NCBI GenBank assembly: GCA_022402525.1
Contig: JAKRSB010000089.1
Location: forward strand, 1 to 64,000
Reading direction: 5' to 3'
DNA from: Thermosynechococcaceae cyanobacterium MS004
GTDB lineage: Bacteria; Cyanobacteriota; Cyanobacteriia; Thermosynechococcales; Thermosynechococcaceae
DNA length: 64,000 nucleotides
The notes below the pieces were generated by a model. The model was given only the letters and a program-made list of their open reading frames with translations, was not told the origin of the DNA and did no database searches. Position numbers and translations under genes: made by a program. Of the stretch, positions 1 to 8,246 are shown one piece after another; the first letter of the stretch is position 1; each line of letters begins with the position of its first letter.

Positions 1-41
1 TCAGCATTCTACGCCGTCCCAACCCTGCACTCAATCTTTTG

Positions 42-425
42 TCAGTCAATCAGGTCTGGATCTTGTAGATTGTCTCTGCGATAAGGAATTGAGTTGCCTT
101 CCCAAGGCGCTTGACCTGCTCCAAAATGGGAAAGAAAGCCATTCTGAGCTAAATTCATGTGGATTTTAGGGCGCAGGCTGTCCCAGTCAAAGGTTAGTTT
201 CCCTCCGCGATTGCCCACATAGTGGACAAGTCCACCGAGAAAAGCAACGCCGATATGACTTAAAAAAGTACACTGCTGAAAATTGAGGATGATGTCTAGA
301 CTTTGACTAGGTAGTTGTCTGATCGATTGCCATAGATTAAATAAGGCATAACAGCAATCGGAAGTAACGTAAATTTTTGGAACTTTAAGCTCTATCGTCA
401 TGTTTTTTGAAGGACTTAAGAACAT
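42..425 (-). CDS. STAS-like domain protein
   Basis: 127-residue protein that resembles a small STAS-like domain. It has a hydrophobic beta strand (LDIILNFQQCTFLSHIGVAF), a glycine-rich turn, a second strand (GGKLTFDWD) and a C-terminal helix region (NLAQNGFLSHFGAG). Such domains usually accompany GHKL ATPases in regulatory or conflict systems; no such partner is visible because the window ends 41 bases downstream. The ATG at 425 overlaps the end of the preceding truncated restriction gene by 10 bases; a second ATG at 401 would avoid the overlap. Function unproven; the family call is inferred from the strand pattern. Confidence 0.5.
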   Translation of the reverse strand: MFLSPSKNMTIELKVPKIYVTSDCCYALFNLWQSIRQLPSQSLDIILNFQQCTFLSHIGVAFLGGLVHYVGNRGGKLTFDWDSLRPKIHMNLAQNGFLSHFGAGQAPWEGNSIPYRRDNLQDPDLID

Positions 426-1171
426 GATAGGTGACGCAGAGCCTTCGTAAACACCTCCCCCTTTAGCAGCTCCACATCCTCAGCAAACATCGTAAAAATG
501 CAGCGCATCAAAAAATTAGCCGTCTCATGAGGGTCGCGCCCCTGTTCCTCCAGCCACCGCGATAGCTTCGCCAACTCCGCCGCCACCTCCCGCGTCACCC
601 GCGCCCGATACTTCTCTGGGTTCAGCGACTGCGGATCGGTGAAAATTGCCACAAAGCGATCAAACACCTCCGACTGCGCCAAATCATTTAAGTTGATCTG
701 CTTCCGCGCCCCGTAGCTGCCGTACTCCCCGCTAAATCCCTCCCACACCTCAAAATGAGAGCCAATATCACAAGTCATCAAAAAGGGCGGCAGAGTTGGC
801 AACATCCGGTTGTAGGCATAGGACTTCGCCTGGTTAAACGCCTTCTGCATCGCGTCTCGATAGGTCTTCGTTCCGCGCTTCCCGTGCCCCTTAGCAGAAT
901 CCGTACTGACCTGCTTCGCCTCAATTAAAAAGTGACCTTCCTTATAAAAGTCCGCAAACCGCGTCGTCTCGGCCTTCTCCGTATAAAACTTGATGTCCTT
1001 ATCAAAGCAAAACGGATCTCCTGCCACGCTGCCCTTAGGCGCTGGCCCCTCTACCCCTAAAGCCACGCAGAGATCGCCAAAAAACGTTTGATAATTGGCG
1101 CGCTCATTCCCCTCAGAGCCTAGCCACTTCTTCAGAAAATCCTGAACACGTTTACTATCAAATTCATTCAT
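416..1171 (-). pseudogene. MmeI-type restriction-modification protein, N-terminal nuclease part only
   Basis: The readable 251 residues match the N-terminus of single-chain MmeI-family type IIL restriction-modification enzymes. The nuclease site is visible as D-X9-EAK (FADFYKEGHFLIEAK), the D-X9-EXK spacing known for MmeI. It is followed by the helical linker ending in a motif like MFAEDVELL. Family members are about 900 residues and continue into an N6-adenine methyltransferase and a target-recognition domain. Here the frame stops after about 250 residues, and the next gene overlaps it. I therefore call a truncated remnant, though an expressed stand-alone nuclease domain cannot be excluded. 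ATG at 1171 is preferred over GTG at 1177. Confidence 0.72.
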
Positions 1172-1246
1172 GCCCACTCAATATTCATGCCCAATCAATT
1201 CATGCCCACTCGTTCAGACCCATTCGTTCATGCCCATTCGTTCAGG
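1167..1246. repeat. degenerate tandem repeat upstream of MmeI remnant
   Basis: About five imperfect copies of a unit like TTCATGCCCACTCGTT lie in the 5' flank of the MmeI-like gene and touch its start codon. The remainder of the 316-bp spacer to 1487 shows no convincing gene. Confidence 0.7.
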
Positions 1247-1487
1247 AAAACTTGCTTTAGTCGATGCTGTAAACCAGCGCTCCACCTTCACGCTAGGGGA
1301 TTCGCTACAAGTCTAATCGGATTCTGATAAGCCAGCGTAGATAGTCTTTCTCAAAACATAAGAAATGCTTAAGACGGCGCATCATGCAATCTTTGCGCTG
1401 GTATCTTCACGTTTGGTTACCTTTGGACATTTAAGTAGTCCAACTTAGCTGTATGATGTGACGCAGTGAGAGTGTAAATAAGTATAA

Positions 1488-1721
1488 ATGACTAGACAAC
1501 CTCTTTTGATAGATACTTTTGGCCCATCCGAGCTTGAGGCTAACCTCTCTGAGCTAGAGACTCAAGCCGTGGATGAACGAACGCTGAAGTCTATTCAGCA
1601 GAACTATCAGGCCAGTCATCAAGAAGAATTTTTAAAGCTAAAGACTCAAGCTGAAGCGCTGCTGCTGAACCTGCGAAAGTTTGCAGGCCAGCCCTCTGAA
1701 GATGCTGAATTTACGGCCTAG
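1488..1721 (+). CDS. small hypothetical protein (77 aa)
   Basis: Acidic, glutamate- and leucine-rich 77-residue protein with no signal peptide or membrane segment. Residues about 14-66 look helical and possibly coiled coil. ATG start; there is no strong Shine-Dalgarno (GTAAATAAGTATAA upstream). No motif that I recognise. It stands alone between the divergent restriction remnant and a zinc-ribbon membrane protein. Codon use is like that of the neighbouring cyanobacterial genes, so it is probably real. Confidence 0.6.
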   Translation: MTRQPLLIDTFGPSELEANLSELETQAVDERTLKSIQQNYQASHQEEFLKLKTQAEALLLNLRKFAGQPSEDAEFTA

Positions 1722-1777
1722 TTTCAGCGCCAGTCTCAGCGCCAGTTTCAGCACTCATTCCAGTTTCAGCGCTCATT
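1721..1777. repeat. tandem CAGTTTCAGCGC-type repeat
   Basis: Four to five degenerate copies of a CAGTTTCAGCG(C) unit start at the stop codon of the preceding gene. A second small family (AAGGCCATT, three copies) follows at about 1846-1897. Confidence 0.7.
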
Positions 1778-2045
1778 AACGTCATCTCGACCAAAACCAG
1801 CTCCCCTCTATTTCAAGCGCTTTCTGTTTGAAGGAAGGGGGCTTAAGGCCATTCTAAAAGAGCATTTCTGCAAGGCCATTGTTGAAAGGCCATTACTGAG
1901 CCCATCCCTCCATTGATCTCCGTGGGGATGGGTTGTTTGCCAATCGTAAAGATTGTTAGGCTAGTGTTTGAGTGCCCTTGAGGGCTGGGCTAAAGTGTCT
2001 CCAGGGAACTCAGACACTCCTCAGACACTCCACCGTGGCTTCATC

Positions 2046-2573
2046 ATGAACGTACCTGAGCTTCAGCTATTTTCTACCAAGGGTCGATCTTCCCAATGGC
2101 TGAGCGAAGCAATACTGCTTGAAGAGCGCTATCCTTGCCCTGTATGTCGACATGGGCAGATAGAGGCACTTTTTATGGTGGATGCCTTTAGCTGCGGCTT
2201 TTGCCGACATATTTTTACGGTGGATGGGCTGCACCTGCGCCTAGAAGACAATACTCAGCCTTTCCGGTGGCGCTGGACAGGCGATCGCTGGAAGTCGGCT
2301 CAGCAACCCATCTCACCAGACTGGCTATTGATCCTTTGGGCGCTGGGCATTGCCTTTGTCTCAGTGCCAACAGCATTGGTTTGGCTGGCCTACCATACCT
2401 TCCCGCCCCTACCCGGCCAGAGCGGTGCGGAGTTTCCGGTACTGTGGACGGGTCTTGTCTTTTTGTCGCACCTTGTCATTGTGAGCTGGCTGTGGGTGGA
2501 GCAGGTACAGCTTCCCCTATACGTGACGGCCAAGCTTTACTGGCAGCGATTGATCGCCCAGGTGCTGGAGTAG
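2046..2573 (+). CDS. zinc-ribbon membrane protein, conserved in cyanobacteria
   Basis: 175 residues from ATG at 2046. An upstream TTG at 1968 would add 26 residues that look non-coding. The N-terminal half carries CPVC and CGFC, two CxxC knuckles about 20 residues apart, which form a zinc ribbon. Two hydrophobic segments follow (about residues 95-118 and 135-157), so the ribbon probably lies on one face of a membrane. The C-terminus is short and amphipathic. No catalytic motif. It resembles an uncharacterised cyanobacterial family; role unknown. Confidence 0.7.
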   Translation: MNVPELQLFSTKGRSSQWLSEAILLEERYPCPVCRHGQIEALFMVDAFSCGFCRHIFTVDGLHLRLEDNTQPFRWRWTGDRWKSAQQPISPDWLLILWALGIAFVSVPTALVWLAYHTFPPLPGQSGAEFPVLWTGLVFLSHLVIVSWLWVEQVQLPLYVTAKLYWQRLIAQVLE

Positions 2574-2580
2574 CCACGCG

Positions 2581-3315
2581 TTAGGAAGAGGCTCCCGCTT
2601 GGGTCGGTATGACCAAAGAAGGCAGCAGCCGTTCTAGATCCCACTGGGCGGCAGCGTGGGCAAGCTGGGCAAGGTTTGTTGGGTCTGGAACGTGCGGCAA
2701 GACCCCCAAGACAGGAATCTGCGTCATAGACTCTAGCAGATGGGTGGGCGTCCACTGCTCAATTTCCTGGGAGGAGCAAGCTTCAGGGCAGCTCAGAATC
2801 AATCCCCGAAGGTTAACCTTTGCTTTTTGCGCCAGCGCAACATGGGCGATCGTCTGTCCAATGGCACCCAAGCGTACAGGAACAACCAACACCGTCGGCA
2901 GCCGCCAGTCGTAGGCGAGGTCTGCCCCCGTCAGCTCGGCGGTGAGCGGTGAGCCTAATCCGCCCACCCCCTCTACTAAAACCCAGTCATAGTTTTGCTG
3001 TAGCTCTTGAAAGACTGGCCAGAGCAGCGCTAAATCAACAGTTTTACCCTCAGCCGCTGCCGCTAGAGGCGGGGCTATGGGAGTCTCAAAATAAAGCGGC
3101 GTGAGCTGCGCCAGGGTTTGGGTCAGGGTGAAGTGCTGACTGTACCATTCGCGATCGCCTACCCCAGACTGAATCGGCTTAAAGATCGCCAAGCGCTGGC
3201 TTGCGCAATAGGTCTGAAGATAGGCGGCGATCGCGGAAGTGACCAGCGTTTTACCGACTCCTGTATCAATGCCGCTAATCAAAAGAGTTGGGGTACTGGG
3301 GCTAGCGTTGAGCAT
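2581..3315 (-). CDS. bioD: dethiobiotin synthetase
   Basis: BioD closes the ureido ring of biotin: 7,8-diaminopelargonate + CO2 + ATP gives dethiobiotin. The 244-residue product shows the P-loop GIDTGVGKT close to the N-terminus, EGVGGLGSPL in the substrate loop, and VPVRLGAIGQT typical of the family. I start at ATG 3315 (MLNASPS); the reading frame stays open to 3423, but that part is low-complexity and overlaps a tandem repeat. No other bio gene is adjacent. It is convergent with the zinc-ribbon gene, 7 bases apart. Confidence 0.9.
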   Translation of the reverse strand: MLNASPSTPTLLISGIDTGVGKTLVTSAIAAYLQTYCASQRLAIFKPIQSGVGDREWYSQHFTLTQTLAQLTPLYFETPIAPPLAAAAEGKTVDLALLWPVFQELQQNYDWVLVEGVGGLGSPLTAELTGADLAYDWRLPTVLVVPVRLGAIGQTIAHVALAQKAKVNLRGLILSCPEACSSQEIEQWTPTHLLESMTQIPVLGVLPHVPDPTNLAQLAHAAAQWDLERLLPSLVIPTQAGASS

Positions 3316-3367
3316 AAAGATTGAATGTCTGGAAGATCTGTGGACTGGAAACCAATGGATTGAATTA

Positions 3368-3424
3368 GTGAGCCTGAACAAGTGAGCCTGAACAAGTGAG
3401 CTTGAGCAAGTGAGCCTGAACAAG
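3368..3424. repeat. 14-bp tandem repeat, four copies
   Basis: Four copies of GTGAGCCTGAACAA (one variant GTGAGCTTGAGCAA) lie directly upstream of bioD. Confidence 0.85.
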
Positions 3425-3512
3425 AGCCCTATCTAGCCTAGGCCATTTTCAAGATGATTAAGCCTAGGTGAAAGTTCTCGACTGAAGCTTTGTTGAGCCA
3501 TGCTGCTAGGCT

Positions 3513-3857
3513 ATGCTGAAGGCTGACCTAAGGAATTTTTTTGAACGAATGTCTGACGAAACCCATCTCCAAAGCGACTTTTCAATGATCACCACCCTGA
3601 TTTGGCAGGTGGTTGCGCAGTCTGAGGGAGATGCGATCGCCCAGCTTAGGGTACTGCGATTCTTAGAAAATCTACACCAGGATATTCGCGAAGCGCACTT
3701 TCAGCCTGCACTCCCAACCGACCGTCATGGCCTACATAATCTCCTAAAGGAAATTGAGACGAATGGTGGCTGGCCCTATATTCCCAAAATGGACCTCAGA
3801 ACGTTTCTCGCCCTTGAGAATGAAAAAAATCAGGCCGTAGAAGTAGACCCAGGCTAA
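3513..3857 (+). CDS. conserved hypothetical protein (114 aa)
   Basis: Soluble 114-residue protein without membrane segments or recognisable catalytic motif, mainly helical, with the pattern RFLENLHQDIREAHF in the middle and GGWPYIPKMDLRTFL near the end. The ATG at 3513 lacks a strong ribosome binding site; an internal ATG at 3549 is an alternative. It is a plausible cyanobacterial orphan gene. It lies 180 bases before the ATP-grasp operon and may or may not share its transcript. Confidence 0.6.
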   Translation: MLKADLRNFFERMSDETHLQSDFSMITTLIWQVVAQSEGDAIAQLRVLRFLENLHQDIREAHFQPALPTDRHGLHNLLKEIETNGGWPYIPKMDLRTFLALENEKNQAVEVDPG

Positions 3858-4037
3858 GCCGTCTCTGAGAGGGTATCTCCCATGAGCTATCTCTAACTTG
3901 TGACACATCTTAGGAAAAGAAGACTCAGCCTCTCGATTTATCCTCTGCAATAGCGTATCTAACGCTACAGATAAGTGCGGTCATGAAGTCGTTAGTATAC
4001 GATGCAGACCTAACGTTTTATCTGGGGACATCAAGCT

Positions 4038-5468
4038 GTGCGCTTTGACACCTACGAGCCAGGAGACTTTTACGATGAGCTTTTTATCGGCAAGGATCAG
4101 CCTCGGCCAGAGGGGCAGCCCCTTGTTGATCGGATTCAGGCTTTGCCGACGGGTGAGCTTCTGCTGCGCCAAGAAGCAGCCCAGAAGGCGATGTATAAGC
4201 TAGGCGCAACGTTCAATGTCTACGGCGACGAAGAGGCCGAAGACCGCATTTTTCCCTTTGATGTGATTCCGCGCATTGTGACGGTTGCAGAATGGGAAGT
4301 GCTAGAGCGGGGGCTGAAGCAGCGGATCCAGGCACTCAACTTATTTATTGATGATGTCTACCACGACCAAAAAATTGTGGCAGATGGTCATATTCCCCTA
4401 GAGCTCATCGAGTCGGCCAAGGGGTTTTTGAAACCCTGTATGGGACTGAACCCGCCCAAGCGGATCTGGTGCCACATTACCGGAACTGATCTGGTGCGCG
4501 ATCGCGATGGAAGATGGTACGTGCTAGAAGACAATATGCGCTGTCCTTCCGGCATTTCCTACGTGCTTGAAAATCGACGGGTCATGAAGAATACCTTTCC
4601 GCAGGTGTTTACAAAAATGCGGATTCAGCCTGTGGATGAATACCCCAGCCGCCTGCTCGAAACCCTACTCTGTCTTGTACCGGACCATATTGATGACCCC
4701 ACCGTGGCCGTGCTCACCCCTGGCATCTATAACTCAGCCTATTTTGAGCATTCCTTTTTGGCGCAGCAGATGGGCATTGAGCTAGTCGAGGGGCAAGATT
4801 TAGCCGTAGTGGATGGCTATCTCCAGATGCGCACGACCAAAGGATTGAAGCGCGTTGACGTTATTTATCGGCGCATTGATGACGATTTTCTAGACCCTAA
4901 AACCTTCCGCAAAGACTCAGCCCTCGGCGTACCGGGGCTGATGGAGGTGTATCGCGCTGGGCGGGTGGCGATCGCCAATGCGCCCGGCACAGGCATTGCG
5001 GATGACAAAGTCATCTACGCCTACGTACCCGACATGATTCGCTACTACCTCGGCGAAGAACCGCTCCTGTCCAACGTACCCACCTACCTCTGCTGGCGGC
5101 CGGAAGATATGGCTTACGTCCTTGACCATCTTGGGGAGCTGGTGGTGAAATCGGCCAACGAAGCGGGCGGCTATGGGATGCTGGTAGGCCCCCACTCTAC
5201 GCTTGAAGAACAGGCAGAATTCGCGGAAAAAATTAAGGCAAGCCCCCGCAACTATATTGCTCAGCCCACCCTATGCCTTTCCAGAGTGCCCACCATTCTG
5301 GACGGGAACATTGAAGGATGCCATGTCGACCTGCGCCCCTATATCCTTTATGGTGAAGAAGCCTACGTCCATCCGGGGGGACTCACTCGCGTCGCCCTTA
5401 AAAAAGGTTCCTTAGTCGTCAACTCATCCCAAGGGGGCGGCAGCAAAGATACTTGGGTGCTTTACTAG
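4038..5468 (+). CDS. circularly permuted ATP-grasp protein
   Basis: 476 residues, the normal length for the circularly permuted ATP-grasp family (DUF404/DUF407, CP_ATPgrasp). Visible signatures are FPFDVIPRIV near residue 80, EDNMRCPSGISYVLENR around 165-185, NAPGTGIADDK near 315, and the C-terminal NSSQGGGSKDTWVL. ATP-grasp enzymes form amide bonds through acyl-phosphate; substrates of this branch are unknown. GTG start at 4038. It is first in a three-gene set with an alpha-E protein and a transglutaminase-like protein, a partnership proposed in comparative genomics as a peptide-ligation and modification system. The spacer to the next gene is 112 bases and repetitive. Confidence 0.88.
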   Translation: MRFDTYEPGDFYDELFIGKDQPRPEGQPLVDRIQALPTGELLLRQEAAQKAMYKLGATFNVYGDEEAEDRIFPFDVIPRIVTVAEWEVLERGLKQRIQALNLFIDDVYHDQKIVADGHIPLELIESAKGFLKPCMGLNPPKRIWCHITGTDLVRDRDGRWYVLEDNMRCPSGISYVLENRRVMKNTFPQVFTKMRIQPVDEYPSRLLETLLCLVPDHIDDPTVAVLTPGIYNSAYFEHSFLAQQMGIELVEGQDLAVVDGYLQMRTTKGLKRVDVIYRRIDDDFLDPKTFRKDSALGVPGLMEVYRAGRVAIANAPGTGIADDKVIYAYVPDMIRYYLGEEPLLSNVPTYLCWRPEDMAYVLDHLGELVVKSANEAGGYGMLVGPHSTLEEQAEFAEKIKASPRNYIAQPTLCLSRVPTILDGNIEGCHVDLRPYILYGEEAYVHPGGLTRVALKKGSLVVNSSQGGGSKDTWVLY

Positions 5469-5504
5469 GCGTTTTATTGGCGTTTTATTAAACCCTGAAT
5501 TCAG

Positions 5505-5567
5505 GCAGACCGTTTTAAGCAGATCACTTTAAGCAGATCATTTAAGCAGATTGTTTTAAGCAAATTC
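5505..5567. repeat. TTTAAGCAGAT tandem repeat
   Basis: Four degenerate copies of a TTTAAGCAGATCAC-like unit fill the spacer between the ATP-grasp and alpha-E genes. Confidence 0.8.
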
Positions 5568-5580
5568 TTCATAAAAGACC

Positions 5581-6672
5581 ATGCTGAGCCGCGTTGCAGA
5601 CTCCATTTATTGGCTGAATCGGTACATCGAGCGGGCCGAAAATGTTGCGCGCTTTTTGGATGTGAATCTCAATCTGCTGCTAGATATGCCCTCTGGCATG
5701 CAGCAGCAGTGGAAGCCCTTGGTTGCCACCACGGGCGATATTGACTTATTCAAGGAGCGCTACGGCGACTTTACCGCAGAAAACGTCATTCAGTTTTTGG
5801 TGTTTGACCGGAAGTATCCCAATTCAATTTTGTCCTGTCTCCAGTCCGCCCGTGAAAATGCCCGATCAGTGCGTGAAATCATTTCTTCTGAAATGTGGGA
5901 GCAGGTCAATACGTTTTACATGCTGATTTCAAAGGCGCACCTCGACCTGTCCCTGCCTAAGCTCAACGCCCTATTGACGGATGTAAAAGAGTCGAGTCAT
6001 CTCTTTGCTGGGGTGATGGAGGCAACAATGTCTCACAATGAGGCCTGGAATTTTGGCAAGATCGGTCGTTTTTTAGAGCGCGCTGATAAAACGTCTCGGA
6101 TCTTAGACGTGAAGTATTTTATGCTGCTTCCTGCCTCTACCTACGTAGGAACCACCATTGATGAACTGGGCTGGATGGTGCTTCTACGCTCGGCCAGCGC
6201 CTACGAAATGTATCGAAAACGCAGTACCCAACACCGGATTACGCCGGCTGGGGTGGCTGAGTTCTTGATTCTAGATCCAGAATTTCCGCGATCAATTCGG
6301 TTTTGTCTATTTCAGGTCGAGCGATCGCTGCACCAAATTACGGGCACACCGATGGGAATGTGGCGAAACACCGTGGAGCGAAATGTAGGCAGGGTACGGT
6401 CTGAGCTAGAGTACGTCACCATTGCCGAAATTGTAAATGCGGGAATGCATGAATTCCTGGATCGTCTCCAGGGTCAAATGAACGTTATCGATCAAAATAT
6501 TTTTGACGAATTTTTGTCGCGGACTCCTATTGGAAAAAAAGAGGCCGCCCCAAAAGCTCAGACTCAAACCCAGAGCCCAGACCAGACTCAAGGCCAAAGC
6601 CCAGATCAGAGCCCAGACCAGACCCAAGGCCAAAGCCCAGATCAGAGCCAACGGCAGACCCAAAGCGTATGA
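5581..6672 (+). CDS. alpha-E domain protein (DUF403)
   Basis: 363 residues. The body (about 1-316) is the all-helical alpha-E domain, starting with MLSRVADSIYWLNRYIERAE, the family hallmark, and containing RFLERADKTSRILD at about 160-175. Family members sit next to circularly permuted ATP-grasp proteins and are thought to assist them; no enzyme activity is established. The last ~45 residues are an unusual Q/S/P/D-rich tail built from repeats of QSPDQTQG, encoded by a DNA tandem repeat. Its stop codon overlaps the next start (ATGA), so translation of the two is probably coupled. Confidence 0.87.
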   Translation: MLSRVADSIYWLNRYIERAENVARFLDVNLNLLLDMPSGMQQQWKPLVATTGDIDLFKERYGDFTAENVIQFLVFDRKYPNSILSCLQSARENARSVREIISSEMWEQVNTFYMLISKAHLDLSLPKLNALLTDVKESSHLFAGVMEATMSHNEAWNFGKIGRFLERADKTSRILDVKYFMLLPASTYVGTTIDELGWMVLLRSASAYEMYRKRSTQHRITPAGVAEFLILDPEFPRSIRFCLFQVERSLHQITGTPMGMWRNTVERNVGRVRSELEYVTIAEIVNAGMHEFLDRLQGQMNVIDQNIFDEFLSRTPIGKKEAAPKAQTQTQSPDQTQGQSPDQSPDQTQGQSPDQSQRQTQSV

Positions 6673-7535
6673 AATACGCCATCACCCACACCACGGCCTA
6701 TCGCTACGATCACCCTGTCTTGCTTGACCCCCATACGCTGCGCCTGCAGCCCCGCACAGACGGATTCCATCAGCTACAGCAGTACAGCATCGCCATCACG
6801 CCAACTCCCCAGGGCCAAACCACCTTCCTGGATGCGGAAGGCAATTTGCTGACCCGCTGCTGGTGGGGCGATCAGCCCATTGATCATCTAGAAATTTTGA
6901 CCACCTCTGCCGTCGAAACCCTCTGCGACAATCCATTTAACTATCTTTTAGAGCCGTGGGCGACAAAGCTGCCCATTGATTACCCGTCCGCACTCATGGG
7001 CCACTTAAATCCCTACTTGAGCGCGGCCCAACTGGGCAGCATTGCGGCGGATCCGGTGGCGTCTCAGATTGCCCAAGATATTGCCCATCAGGTGAATTGG
7101 AATACGATTCTTTTTTTGAGCGAGTTAACCCAACTCATTAATCAAAAGCTCGGCTATCAGGTGCGGGAGTCTGGCGACCCGATGCCGCCCAGTATTACCT
7201 GGAGCCAAAAGAGCGGCTCTTGCCGAGACTTTGTGATGCTGTTTATGGCGGTGTGTCGTGCGGTAGGGCTAGCGGCTAGGTTTGTGAGCGGATACGAAGC
7301 GGGTGATCCAGCCTATGAGCAAATGCTGCACGCCTGGGCAGAGGTTTACCTCCCCGGCGCAGGCTGGCGCGGCTATGACCCAACGATGGGGATTTTGGTC
7401 TGCGATCGCCATGTTGCGGTTGCGGCCAGTGGCTGGCCACGCTACGCCGCCCCCGTGACAGGCACCCATCGCGGCGGCAATGGATCGACGGCGGTTCTTG
7501 AGAATAAAGTCATCATCAGACCCAGCGAATCTTGA
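6669..7535 (+). CDS. transglutaminase-like cysteine protease family protein
   Basis: 288 residues. The N-terminal ~90 residues form the beta-rich bacterial transglutaminase-like N domain (MKYAITHTTAYRYDHPV). The catalytic core has Cys185 (KSGSCRDFVML), His221 (LHAWAEVYL) and Asp237 (GYDPTMG), a complete Cys-His-Asp triad. No signal peptide, so it should act in the cytosol. Third gene of the ATP-grasp / alpha-E / transglutaminase set, overlapping the previous gene by four bases. By context it may cut or modify the product of the ATP-grasp ligase; substrate unknown. Confidence 0.87.
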   Translation: MKYAITHTTAYRYDHPVLLDPHTLRLQPRTDGFHQLQQYSIAITPTPQGQTTFLDAEGNLLTRCWWGDQPIDHLEILTTSAVETLCDNPFNYLLEPWATKLPIDYPSALMGHLNPYLSAAQLGSIAADPVASQIAQDIAHQVNWNTILFLSELTQLINQKLGYQVRESGDPMPPSITWSQKSGSCRDFVMLFMAVCRAVGLAARFVSGYEAGDPAYEQMLHAWAEVYLPGAGWRGYDPTMGILVCDRHVAVAASGWPRYAAPVTGTHRGGNGSTAVLENKVIIRPSES

Positions 7536-7570
7536 CCTGCCCCATTCGCAATTGAGTCCAAAAGCCACAA

Positions 7571-7591
7571 ACTCCACTGGACAACTGGAGT
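7571..7591. promoter_or_regulatory. inverted repeat upstream of Rrf2 gene, possible operator
   Basis: ACTCCA and TGGAGT form a perfect 6-bp inverted repeat separated by 9 bases, 44 bases before the GTG start of the Rrf2 regulator. The position fits autoregulation, but nothing in the sequence proves binding. Confidence 0.3.
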
Positions 7592-7634
7592 ATACTGGGT
7601 TACGAAGTTATGTTGTCTCAAGACGGCAAAAATT

Positions 7635-8072
7635 GTGGAACTTTCCAGTAAAAGCGAATATGCCCTGCTAGCGCTGATGAGTCTGGCGGATCACTTTCAT
7701 GGCAATGAGCCATTGCAAATTCGTCAGATTGCAGCACAGCAAAGCATTCCAGACCGCTATTTAGAGCATCTACTCGCAACGCTTCGGCGGGCGGGACTGG
7801 TGCGATCGCAGCGGGGGGCGAAGGGTGGCTATTTGCTGGCGCGGGAGCCTTGGCAAATTACGGTGCTAGAGGTCATGACCTGCATTGAAGGGCAAGATAT
7901 TACGGCCTCTACCGAAAATACCGCAATAAAGACCACGGAAAAAAGAGTAGTGGACGACATCTGGCAGACCGCTTGCGAGACGCTGCGTAAGGTGCTGAAA
8001 GATCATACGCTACAAGACCTCTGCGATCGTCGGGATGTGCAGCGGCAGTCAGAGCTGATGTACTACATCTAA
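7635..8072 (+). CDS. Rrf2 family transcriptional regulator
   Basis: 145 residues with the Rrf2 winged helix at the N-terminus (ELSSKSEYALLALMSLA, then DRYLEHLLATLRRAGLV and SQRGAKGGYLLAR). Cysteines are at about 83, 114 and 130, too widely spaced for the compact three-cysteine cluster site of IscR, so Fe-S binding is not supported. GTG start. It is directly upstream of cysK, 174 bases apart and on the same strand. This recalls the CymR-CysK pair of Firmicutes, where an Rrf2 regulator controls cysteine metabolism and binds CysK. That role here is inference. Confidence 0.85.
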   Translation: MELSSKSEYALLALMSLADHFHGNEPLQIRQIAAQQSIPDRYLEHLLATLRRAGLVRSQRGAKGGYLLAREPWQITVLEVMTCIEGQDITASTENTAIKTTEKRVVDDIWQTACETLRKVLKDHTLQDLCDRRDVQRQSELMYYI

Positions 8073-8246
8073 TCCATCTAAATCTAGTACATCCAAACCT
8101 AATACATCTAAAGACTTTTCAGTCATGATTTCAAGCAGGTTTGCTTTCATAGGTTTACTCCGATAGCTGTACTCTGCCCATTCTGTTTTCCACCTCTCAA
8201 GCTACTATCCAGCATTTTTCTTGGAGCCATATAAGGACTAAACACC

